DNA from: Amycolatopsis tucumanensis
GTDB lineage: Bacteria; Actinomycetota; Actinomycetes; Mycobacteriales; Pseudonocardiaceae
Length of the DNA stretch: 47,389 nucleotides
NCBI RefSeq assembly: GCF_021654135.1
Contig: NZ_JAKGSD010000065.1
Location: 1 to 47,389 of the forward strand
Reading direction: 5' to 3'
The translations under genes and the position numbers were made by a program. A model generated the notes under the pieces. The model ran no database searches, was not told the DNA's origin, and worked only from the letters and a program-made list of their open reading frames with translations. Of this stretch, positions 7,830 to 14,171 are shown piece after piece. Each line of letters begins with the position of its first letter. Within the stretch, counting starts at the first letter, position 1.

Positions 7830-7840
7830 GTAACTGTTAC
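7830..7840. promoter_or_regulatory. Perfect dyad in divergent promoter region
   Basis: GTAAC-T-GTTAC forms a perfect 11-bp dyad in the 119-bp region between the divergent membrane protein (start 7786) and cupredoxin lipoprotein (start 7906) genes. The surroundings are unusually AT-rich for this window (taactgttaccgttggtcacatactttacg split at 7831-7860), as expected for promoters. It is a candidate operator controlling both directions; no regulator gene is adjacent. Confidence 0.35.
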
Positions 7841-7905
7841 CGTTGGTCACATACTTTACGGGCTCCCGGACGCAACGGGCAAGCCGGGCGGAGGAAGGAC
7901 GGGGA

Positions 7906-8259
7906 ATGCGCAGGTTCGTCGTGGCGGTGCTGGCGGCGTTGCTGGTGACCACCGGGTGCGGGAGCACGGCGCCGCAGCAGCAGCCGGGCGCGGCGCCGGA
8001 GGTCGCGGTGTTCACCGTGACCGGCGGCAAGCGGACGGCCGGGCCGGACCGGGTCGAGGTCGCGGCGGGCCGGACCGTGACCATCCAGGTCACCACCGAC
8101 GCCCCCGACGAGCTGCACGTGCACGGCTACGACCGCAAGGCGGACGTGGTGGCCGGGCAGCCCGCCTCCGTCACGTTCACCGCGGACATCCCCGGGGTGT
8201 TCGAGGTCGAGCTGCACCACAGCGGGGCCGCGCTCACCGAGCTCCGGGTCACGGCGTGA
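7906..8259 (+). CDS. Cupredoxin-like lipoprotein
   Basis: 117 aa. Signal peptide RRFVVAVLAALLVTTGCGS with the lipidated Cys at residue 18 (lipobox a little atypical, TTGC). The mature part is a single cupredoxin-like beta-barrel: EVAVFTVTGGKRTAGPDRV, GRTVTIQVTTDAPDELHVHG, FTADIPGVFEVELHHSG. HVHGYD and ELHHSG supply His residues at the positions where copper ligands occur in this fold, but the usual Cys ligand is absent, so copper binding is only a possibility. ATG 7906 is preceded by a purine-rich gaggaaggacgggg. The TGA overlaps the GTG start of the next gene (GTGA), so the two are translationally coupled. Confidence 0.75.
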   Translation: MRRFVVAVLAALLVTTGCGSTAPQQQPGAAPEVAVFTVTGGKRTAGPDRVEVAAGRTVTIQVTTDAPDELHVHGYDRKADVVAGQPASVTFTADIPGVFEVELHHSGAALTELRVTA

Positions 8260-9485
8260 TCCTCGCCCACGGTCTCGGCGGGCGCTCCGACCTGCCGGTC
8301 CCGCTGTGGCTCGCGCTTTACGCCGGCGCGGCCGCGGTGCTGGTGTCGTTCTTCGCGCTCACCGCGCTGTGGAAGCGGCCGAAGCTGCGTGGCGCGGAAG
8401 CCGGGCGCGCGTGGCCGCGGGCGCTCGAGCGGATCGCCGACGCTCGCGCCACGCGGATCGCGCTGCGCCTGCTCGGGCTGGCGCTGTTCGCGGTGTTCCT
8501 GGTGTTCGCCTGGACCGGCGCGGACGACTCGGCGAAGAATCCGGCGGGCGCCTGGTTCTACGTGTGGTTCTGGGTCGGGCTCGTGCCGCTTTCCGTGCTG
8601 TGCGGACCGGTCTGGCGGCTGGTCAATCCACTGCGGACACTCACCGCGATCTTCCCCGGCCGTCTGCCCTTGCCGCGCTGGGGGTTCGTCCCGGCCATCG
8701 CGGGCCTGGTCGCCTTCCTGTGGCTGGAACTGGTGTACCCGCACTCCGATTCCCCGCGGGCGATCGCGGTGTTCGTCACCGCCTACGCGGTGGTGCACGT
8801 CGTCGCGGGTGCGGTGTTCGGGCCGCGCTGGTTCGACCGCGGCGACGGGTTCGAGGTCTACTCGGTGCTGATCGCCGCGCTGTCGCCGTGGGGCCGCCGC
8901 GCGGACGGCCGCCTGGTGCTGCGCAACCCGCTGGACGGCCTGCGCCCGCTCGAACGCGAGCGCGGCCTGACCCCGTTCGTGCTGGTCGTGCTGGGCTCCA
9001 CGGCGTTCGACGGGCTGACCCGGCTGCCGGTCTGGGGCGATCTGACCCGCGACGGCGACCGCGTCCTCCTCGGCACCGCCGGGCTCGCGGCGTCGATCGG
9101 GCTCACCGCGCTGGCCTACGCCGGCGCGATCCGCCTGACCCGGCCGTACCTGCGGCGCTCGGTCACCGGCCCCTACGACGCCTTCGCGCCGTCGCTGGTG
9201 CCGATCATGGCCGGGTACACCGTCGCGCACTACTTCTCGTTCGCCGTGTTCGAGGGGCAGCGCGGGTTCGGCGGCGGCGTGGACTACACGGTGGTCTCCC
9301 CGGCGGCGATCGCGTTCACCCAGATCGCCGGGATCGTGGCCGGGCACGTCCTCGCGGTCGCCTCGGCGCACGACCGCGCGCTCGGCGTGCTGCGGGACGG
9401 TTATGCGAAGGTGGGGCAGTACCCCATGCTCGCCGTGATGGTCTGCTACACCGCGGTCGGCATCGCACTGGTCTCGGGAGCGTGA
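8256..9485 (+). CDS. Polytopic membrane protein of cupredoxin cassette
   Basis: 409 aa beginning VILAHGLGGRSDLPVPLW, with about ten hydrophobic segments (for example LALYAGAAAVLVSFFALTAL, ALFAVFLVFAWTGADD, AIAVFVTAYAVVHVVAG). Proteins with this N-terminal signature recur in actinomycetes next to cupredoxin-like genes. In public annotation some carry the name fenitrothion hydrolase, which I regard as a transferred and unproven label. Conserved His in AHGLGG, VYPHSDSP, YTVAHYFSFAVFEGQRG and AGHVLAVASAHD could bind metal. GTG 8256 overlaps the lipoprotein stop by 4 bp. The gene directly following starts at the next base after its TGA. Confidence 0.72.
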   Translation: MILAHGLGGRSDLPVPLWLALYAGAAAVLVSFFALTALWKRPKLRGAEAGRAWPRALERIADARATRIALRLLGLALFAVFLVFAWTGADDSAKNPAGAWFYVWFWVGLVPLSVLCGPVWRLVNPLRTLTAIFPGRLPLPRWGFVPAIAGLVAFLWLELVYPHSDSPRAIAVFVTAYAVVHVVAGAVFGPRWFDRGDGFEVYSVLIAALSPWGRRADGRLVLRNPLDGLRPLERERGLTPFVLVVLGSTAFDGLTRLPVWGDLTRDGDRVLLGTAGLAASIGLTALAYAGAIRLTRPYLRRSVTGPYDAFAPSLVPIMAGYTVAHYFSFAVFEGQRGFGGGVDYTVVSPAAIAFTQIAGIVAGHVLAVASAHDRALGVLRDGYAKVGQYPMLAVMVCYTAVGIALVSGA

Positions 9486-9935
9486 ATGCGTGAGCGGATG
9501 ATCCTGGCCCACCAGGGTGGGTGGGACGAGACCCTGATCATCGTCGGGCCCATCGCGATCATCGTGGTGCTCATCGTGGTCGCCCGCCGCCAGGCCCCTC
9601 CACCGGAGGAGCCCGACGAGGACGACGCGCCGTCAGCGGAGCAGACGGGCGATGAGGCCGGTGACGACGAGCCAGAAGACCGCCGCCAGACCGTAGTTGA
9701 CCAGCACGTTGAGCTGCCCGTTCGCGATGGGGAAGAGCCCGGGGAAGAACAGCGCCAGCGGCTGGGCGATCGAATCGATGAAACGGTAGAAGGCGTTCGC
9801 CGTGTTGGCGCCCGCCAGGACCAGGACGATGTAGATCGCCTCGACGAGCGCGAACAGCGCCCCGATCCCGGTGACCACTCGCACGGCGGTGCCGCGTCCA
9901 CGGTAGATTCCCGTTCTGGCCATGCGAAGGAGTAG
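9486..9935 (+). CDS. Small single-pass membrane protein, tail antisense to next gene
   Basis: ATG at 9486 follows the previous stop without a gap. The first 45 residues look real: ILAHQGGWDETLIIVGPI, a hydrophobic helix IAIIVVLIVVARR, then an acidic Pro-rich stretch. The motif AHQGGWDE echoes the AHGLGGRSD start of the preceding gene. From about 9633 on, the frame runs fully antisense to the YggT-like gene, and its residues become a string of charged Glu/Asp/Arg typical of the reverse frame of a membrane protein. So the 149-aa product is probably a short protein (about 50 aa) that has lost or never had an early stop. An internal ATG at 9498 is an alternative start. Confidence 0.5.
   Translation: MRERMILAHQGGWDETLIIVGPIAIIVVLIVVARRQAPPPEEPDEDDAPSAEQTGDEAGDDEPEDRRQTVVDQHVELPVRDGEEPGEEQRQRLGDRIDETVEGVRRVGARQDQDDVDRLDEREQRPDPGDHSHGGAASTVDSRSGHAKE
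9633..9923 (-). CDS. YggT-like small membrane protein
   Basis: 96 aa with two or three membrane helices: GIGALFALVEAIYIVLVLAG, a middle segment with NAFYRFIDSIAQPLALFFPG, and YGLAAVFWLVVTGLIARLL. The FYRFIDSIAQPLALFFPGLF stretch matches the pattern of the YGGT family (short integral membrane proteins near the cell division or osmotic stress loci of many bacteria, function poorly known). ATG at 9923 lacks a well-spaced Shine-Dalgarno. The whole gene lies inside the plus-strand frame that ends at 9935; on composition this strand is the convincing one. Confidence 0.7.
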   Translation of the reverse strand: MARTGIYRGRGTAVRVVTGIGALFALVEAIYIVLVLAGANTANAFYRFIDSIAQPLALFFPGLFPIANGQLNVLVNYGLAAVFWLVVTGLIARLLR

Positions 9936-9974
9936 CCCCCTCCGTGAATTTCAAACCCGATCGGGTGATGCGGG

Positions 9975-10172
9975 TCAGCGCCTCTCGTTCGGAATGAAGA
10001 TCCACAGACCCAGGTAGATCAGGAACTGCGGGCCGGGGAGCAGGCAGGACAGCACGAACAGCAGGCGCATCGTGCGGGGTTTCCAGCCGAGGCGGTGGGC
10101 CAGGCCGGCGCACACCCCGGCGATCACCCGGTTGTCGCGAGACCTCGTCAGTCGCATCGTTGTCGTCGTCAT
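9975..10172 (-). CDS. PspC-domain small membrane protein
   Basis: 65 aa. The body RSRDNRVIAGVCAGLAHRLG followed by TMRLLFVLSCLLPGPQFLIY and LGLWIFIPNE is a textbook PspC domain: a first amphipathic membrane segment around the conserved GVCAGLA, and a second ending in W-x-FIP. PspC domains occur in phage-shock envelope stress systems, but stand-alone copies such as this are common in actinomycetes and have no fixed role. ATG at 10172. It is 52 bp upstream of the YggT-like gene on the same strand, so they may be co-transcribed. Confidence 0.85.
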   Translation of the reverse strand: MTTTTMRLTRSRDNRVIAGVCAGLAHRLGWKPRTMRLLFVLSCLLPGPQFLIYLGLWIFIPNERR

Positions 10173-10215
10173 GCCACCACGATGCCCGTGCCCGCGGCCG
10201 CGCGCATCGGTGGAA

Positions 10216-10237
10216 ACCCCCGAATCATCCCGGGGGT
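10216..10237 (-). terminator. Intrinsic terminator of the NmrA-type gene
   Basis: On the minus strand a 7-bp stem (acccccg / cgggggt) with an 8-nt loop abuts the TGA of the reductase gene at 10237 and is followed by ttt. It lies directly between this gene and the PspC gene on the same strand. Confidence 0.5.
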
Positions 10238-11034
10238 CAGCCCCAGTGCGCCGTCCGGGCGAAGTCCGCGAAGTCGCGGGGCGGACGGCCCAGCACTTGC
10301 TGCACGCCGTCGGTCACGGATTCGTTGCGGCCGTCCAGCACCTCGGCCAGCAGCTCGCTCAACGGCCCCGCGAACTCCGGCTCCACACCGGCCGCGACGA
10401 GGCCGGCCGCGAACTCCGCGGCGCTCACCGGCACGTACCGCACCGCACGGCCGAGCGCCGCCGAGATCTCCGCGGCGGCCTCGGCGAACGTGAGCAGCCG
10501 CGGCCCGGTGATTTCGTGCACCAGCCCCGCGTGCCCGTCCTCGGTGAGCGCCTTCGTCGCCACGTCCGCGATGTCGTCGGCGTCGATGAACGGCTCCGAC
10601 ACCTCGCCAGCCGGGAACGCGAACTCGCCGGCCACCACCGACTCGGCGAGGAAGTCCTCGCTGAAGTTCTGCGCGAAGAAGCTCGCCCGCACGACCGTCC
10701 ACTCCGGACCCGCATCCTGGATCGCCTCCTCGCTGCGCCGCGCGCCGTCCTCGCCGCGGCCGGTCAGCAGCACCAGCCGCCGCACGCCCTGCTCGCCGGC
10801 CTGGCGGGCCAGCGCACCGATCTTCGGCGCCGCGTCGGGGAAACCGGCGTCCGGCGCGTAGGTCACGTACGCCGTCGTGACGTCCTTCAGCGCCGGTTCC
10901 CACGTGCCCCGCTCGTCCCAGTCGAAGCCGGTGGACCGCGCCGCGATCCGCACCTGCTCGCCGCGCGCCCGCAACCGGTCCGCGACCCGTCGTCCCGTCT
11001 TGCCCGTTCCGCCGATCACCAGGAAATTCGTCAT
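10237..11034 (-). CDS. NAD(P)-binding NmrA-type oxidoreductase
   Basis: 265 aa. N-terminal Rossmann motif FLVIGGTGKTGRRVADRL with the GGxGxxG dinucleotide loop, followed by IAARST where the Arg suggests NADP preference. Later segments RRLVLLTGRGEDGARRSEE, WTVVRASFFAQNFSE and SEPFIDADDIADVATKAL match the NmrA/QorB-like atypical SDR group, which reduces quinones or senses redox state. The start ATG 11034 is chosen because the Rossmann strand begins right after it. An in-frame ATG at 11091 would add 19 residues with no fold. It is divergent from a frameshifted AraC-type regulator, which in its intact form probably controlled it. Confidence 0.82.
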   Translation of the reverse strand: MTNFLVIGGTGKTGRRVADRLRARGEQVRIAARSTGFDWDERGTWEPALKDVTTAYVTYAPDAGFPDAAPKIGALARQAGEQGVRRLVLLTGRGEDGARRSEEAIQDAGPEWTVVRASFFAQNFSEDFLAESVVAGEFAFPAGEVSEPFIDADDIADVATKALTEDGHAGLVHEITGPRLLTFAEAAAEISAALGRAVRYVPVSAAEFAAGLVAAGVEPEFAGPLSELLAEVLDGRNESVTDGVQQVLGRPPRDFADFARTAHWG

Positions 11035-11102
11035 GCCCCAAGGAAACCGGCCGGCAGACGGGCGGACCATGCTGAGCGCGCTCGTCCGCATGCGCGTTCG
11101 TC

Positions 11103-11114
11103 TACGCTGGGCCC
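11103..11114 (+). promoter_or_regulatory. -10 element of leaderless AraC-type gene
   Basis: TACGCT at 11103-11108, then 6 nt, then the GTG at 11115. This is the spacing of a leaderless actinobacterial transcript. A palindrome cgcatgcg (11087-11094) lies just upstream, between the two divergent genes, and may be an operator. Confidence 0.4.
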
Positions 11115-12046
11115 GTGGACGAGCTGGCAGGCCTCCTGGACGGGCCCCGCGCCCGCGGCGCTTTCCTCCTCCGCGCCCAGCTGGCGCCGCCGTGGTCGAT
11201 GCGGATCCAGGACGAGGCGCCGCTGACGCTCGTCGCCGTCCTGCGCGGCAGCGCGTGGGTGTGCTTCGACGACGGCTCCACGCGCAAGCTCACCGCCGGT
11301 GACGTGGCGGTGCTGCGCGGCCCCGACCCCTACACCTTCTGCGACCACCCGGACACCACGCCACAGGTCGTCGTCGGCCCCGAGCAGGTCTGCACCACCC
11401 CGGCCGGGCAGGAGGTCGTGATGACCGGCCTCGGCCTGCGCACCTGGGGCAACGACCCGCACGGCCCGACCACACTGCTCGTCGGCACCTACCAGCTCCG
11501 CGGCGAGGTCAGCCGCCGCCTGCTCGGCGCGCTGCCCGTCCTGGTCGTCGTGGCCGTGCCGGACTCACCGGTGATGACCCTGCTCGGCGCCGAGATCTCG
11601 CGTGACGAGCCGGGCCAGGAGGCCGTCCTCGACCGGTTGCTCGACCTGCTGCTCATCGACGTGCTGCGGAGTGGTTCGCCGGCCCCGAATCCGGCCCGTG
11701 GTACCGCGCCTACGCCGATCCGGTCGTTGGCCGGGCGCTGCGCCTGCTGCAGCACCGCCCGGAACACCCGTGGACGGTCGCCACGCTCGCCGCCGCGACC
11801 GGCGTGTCCCGCGCCGCGCTGGCCCGCCGGTTCACCGAACTGGTCGGCGAGCCGCCGATGGCCTACCTCACCGGCTGGCGGCTCGCGCTCGCCGCGGACC
11901 TGCTGCGGGACCCGGACACCACCCTCGCTGCCGTCGCCCGCCGCGTCGGCTACTCCAGCCCGTTCGCGCTCAGCGCCGCGTTCAAACGAGCTCACGGGGT
12001 GAGCCCGCAGCGGCACCGGCAGGGAGCGGCTGCTCGTCCGGGGTGA
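11115..12046 (+). pseudogene. AraC-family regulator with a one-base frameshift
   Basis: The first part (GTG 11115 to about 11668) encodes a cupin-type ligand domain of the AraC_binding group: LAGLLDGPRARGAF, WSMRIQDEAPLTLVAVLRG, KLTAGDVAVLRGPDPYTF, VGTYQLRGEVSRRLLGALP, and the helix LDRLLDLLLIDVLR. The reading frame then breaks. The continuation is in the frame two bases on: WFAGPESGPWYRAY, HPWTVATLAAATGVSRAALA, RRFTELVGEPPMAYLTGWRL, VGYSSPFALSAAFKRAHG, a complete double-HTH AraC domain ending at TGA 12046. Restoring one G in the ctgcggagtgg run at 11664-11674 gives the expected LR-E-WF junction. So this is either a genuine inactivating deletion or a sequencing error. The 3' end overlaps the convergent MHYT gene by 65 bp. 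Confidence 0.8.
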
Positions 12047-12794
12047 CGCCCTCCCCGGCAGGCTCCGGCGGCGCCTGCGCCATCAGCACGGCGCAGACCG
12101 GCACCGCCAGCGCGATCGCGGCCAGCACGAACACCGGGAACAGGAACGAGAACACCTCGGCGCCGGACGGGTCGGGCGCGCTGACGTCGAGGCGCACCCG
12201 GACCGCCGCCATGCCGGTGTAGTGCATGCCGGTGACCGCCGCGCCCATGACGAGACCGGCGAGCAGCCGCCACTGCAGCTTGTCCAGCGCGGCGGTGAAC
12301 CACAGCGCCGCCGTCGCCGCGACCACCGCGATCACGATCGACAGCGCGACCAGGCCGCCCTGGTAGCCGATGGTGCCCTTGATCTGCACCGCCCACATGC
12401 CGGTGTAGTGCATGAGGTTCACCGCGAGCCCGGTGATCAGCCCGGCCGCGAGCAGCCGCCACCACCGGAACCGCTCGCGCACCCCGAACACCAGCAGCCC
12501 GGCGAACACCGACACGACGGCGAGCACCGCGGACAGGATCGTGCGCGGGATGTCGTAGCGCACCGGCATCCCGGGCGTGGCGAACCCGAGCATCGCGACG
12601 AAGTGCATGACCCAGATGCCGACACCGCCGATCGACACGGCGGCCAGCACCAGCCACGCGATGCGCGCCCGCGGGCTGACCGCGGTGCGGGCCTGCAGCG
12701 TGCAGGCCAGGCCGAGCGCGCAGCCCGCCACCGACGTCAAATACGCCAGCACCATCACCCAGGCGCCCATTTCGAAGTGGTGGACGTGATCCAT
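11982..12794 (-). CDS. MHYT-domain integral membrane sensor
   Basis: 270 aa with seven hydrophobic segments. Carries the MHYT repeats: WVMHFVAMLGF, NLMHYTGMWAV and GMHYTGMAAV, each with Met-His in a membrane helix. MHYT domains are proposed to bind copper or to sense diatomic gases (O2, CO, NO) at the outer membrane face; this is a proposal from the family, not shown here. No GGDEF, EAL or kinase domain is attached, so it is a stand-alone sensor, ending in a Pro/Glu-rich cytoplasmic tail. ATG 12794 is preferred over a TTG two codons earlier because GAGGAG is 7 nt upstream of it. It starts 15 bp after the conservon GTPase gene and is therefore probably its last operon member. Confidence 0.85.
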   Translation of the reverse strand: MDHVHHFEMGAWVMVLAYLTSVAGCALGLACTLQARTAVSPRARIAWLVLAAVSIGGVGIWVMHFVAMLGFATPGMPVRYDIPRTILSAVLAVVSVFAGLLVFGVRERFRWWRLLAAGLITGLAVNLMHYTGMWAVQIKGTIGYQGGLVALSIVIAVVAATAALWFTAALDKLQWRLLAGLVMGAAVTGMHYTGMAAVRVRLDVSAPDPSGAEVFSFLFPVFVLAAIALAVPVCAVLMAQAPPEPAGEGVTPDEQPLPAGAAAGSPRELV

Positions 12795-12809
12795 CGCCAA
12801 GCTCCTCGT

Positions 12810-13400
12810 CTACCGGCGGCGCAGCCGGGCCCGCATCTGCGCCATCGCGTGCTCGCTGGTGGTGATCAGGGTCTGCTTCGTCGAGTCGGCGGACCGGGCG
12901 TCGCAGGTGATGACCGGGACATCGGGCGCGACGGAAAGCGCTTCCCGCACCGCGTCGACCGAGTGCCGCCGCGCGCCGGGGAACTGGTTGAGCGCCACCA
13001 CGAACGGCAGGCGGCGGGTCTCGAAGAAGTCGATCGCGGGGAAGCAGTCCGCCAGGCGCCGCGTGTCCACCAGCACCACCGCGCCGATCGCGCCGCGCAC
13101 CAGGTCGTCCCACATGAACCAGAACCGGTGCTGGCCCGGCGTGCCGAACAGGTACAGCACCAGGTCGTGCGCGAGCGTGATGCGGCCGAAGTCCATGGCC
13201 ACCGTCGTCGCCGCCTTGCCGGGGATCGCGCCGACCTCGTCGACGCCGACCGACGCCTCGGTCATCGCCGCTTCCGTCCGCAGCGGGATGATCTCCGAGA
13301 TCGACCCGACGAACGTCGTCTTGCCGACACCGAACCCGCCGGCCACCACGATCTTGGCCGAGGTGATGCGGTTCAGCGTCTCAGAGCGTGCGTAGTCCAC
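12810..13400 (-). CDS. Conservon small GTPase (CvnD-type)
   Basis: 196 aa. Walker A GGFGVGKTT at residues 21-29, then AMDFGRITL, LYLFGTPGQHRFWFMWDDLV (a switch-II-like segment with GTPGQ), GAVVLVDTRRLADCFPAIDF and ALNQF in place of the canonical NKxD. This is the pattern of the ATP/GTP-binding proteins encoded as the fourth gene of Streptomyces conservons, where they work with a membrane histidine kinase like a eukaryotic G-protein-coupled system. GTG at 13400 overlaps the preceding DUF742 gene by 20 bp. Confidence 0.92.
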   Translation of the reverse strand: MDYARSETLNRITSAKIVVAGGFGVGKTTFVGSISEIIPLRTEAAMTEASVGVDEVGAIPGKAATTVAMDFGRITLAHDLVLYLFGTPGQHRFWFMWDDLVRGAIGAVVLVDTRRLADCFPAIDFFETRRLPFVVALNQFPGARRHSVDAVREALSVAPDVPVITCDARSADSTKQTLITTSEHAMAQMRARLRRR

Positions 13401-13767
13401 TCAGGACCCTTTCCAGGAGGTCGTGGCGTTCGTCCCAGGTGGCGTTGTCGCCGAGGGTGTCCCGCACGGTCACCAGCCCGGCGCCGAGCAGGTCGCTCAC
13501 GATCACCTTCGCCACACCGAGCGGGATGTTCAGGTGCGCCGCGATCTCGGCGACCGAGCGGGGCCGCAGGCACAGCTGCGTCACCACCGACGGCGCGCTC
13601 GCGCGGTTGTAGGGCAGGGTCTGGCCTTCGGTCGTGGTGTGGACCAGCGCTTCGATGGCCAGCTCGACCGCGGGCTGCGTGCGGCCCTCGGTCCAGGCGT
13701 ACGGGCGAGCCAGGGACGGCGAGCGGGAGTTCGGCCTGCGGTCCCCGAAGCTGTCGGGCTCACTCAC
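13381..13767 (-). CDS. Conservon DUF742 protein (CvnC-type)
   Basis: 128 aa. SLARPYAWTEGRTQPAVEL, EALVHTT and the winged-helix-like end RSVAEIAAHLNIPLGVAKV, ARG-like turn, GLVTVRD are the DUF742 pattern. In conservons the third protein interacts with the Roadblock and GTPase partners; the C-terminal helix-turn-helix suggests DNA contact, which is unproven. GTG 13767 overlaps the stop of the Roadblock gene by 4 bp (GTGA) and decides the start. Confidence 0.9.
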   Translation of the reverse strand: MSEPDSFGDRRPNSRSPSLARPYAWTEGRTQPAVELAIEALVHTTTEGQTLPYNRASAPSVVTQLCLRPRSVAEIAAHLNIPLGVAKVIVSDLLGAGLVTVRDTLGDNATWDERHDLLERVLSGLRTL

Positions 13768-14171
13768 GGCCTTGCCCGGTACGCGACTTGGCGCGCCGGC
13801 GTCTCGACCATGCGGCCGACGCGGTCGACCAGGAGCGTCATCTCGTACCCGACCAGCCCGATGTCGCAACCCGGGCTCGCGAGCACGACGAGGTTCGACC
13901 CGTCCCCGACGCTCATCAGCAGCAGGAACCCGTCCTCCATCTCGATCACCGACTGCACGACGCGGCCCGCGGTGAACAGCTCCGCCGTGCCGACGGCGAG
14001 GCTCGCGAGCCCGGACGCGATCGCCGAGAGCTGGTCCGCCCGGTCCTTGGGCAGGCTCTCGTTCGCCGCCACCAGCAGGCCGTCCGCGGACACCAGCGCG
14101 GCGTGCGCGACCCCGGCCACCTCCTGGGTGAACGCCGACACGAGCCAGCCCGGGCCGTGCTCTTCGGTCAT
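13764..14171 (-). CDS. Conservon Roadblock/LC7 protein (CvnB-type)
   Basis: 135 aa, one Roadblock/LC7 domain: GPGWLVSAFTQEVAGVAHA, ALVSADGLLVAANESL, LSAIASGLASLAVGTAELF, then the beta sheet MEDGFLLLMSVGDGSNLVVL and GYEMTLLVDRVGRM. Such proteins regulate partner small GTPases, consistent with the GTPase two genes downstream. ATG 14171 overlaps the histidine kinase stop by 4 bp. Confidence 0.92.
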   Translation of the reverse strand: MTEEHGPGWLVSAFTQEVAGVAHAALVSADGLLVAANESLPKDRADQLSAIASGLASLAVGTAELFTAGRVVQSVIEMEDGFLLLMSVGDGSNLVVLASPGCDIGLVGYEMTLLVDRVGRMVETPARQVAYRARP

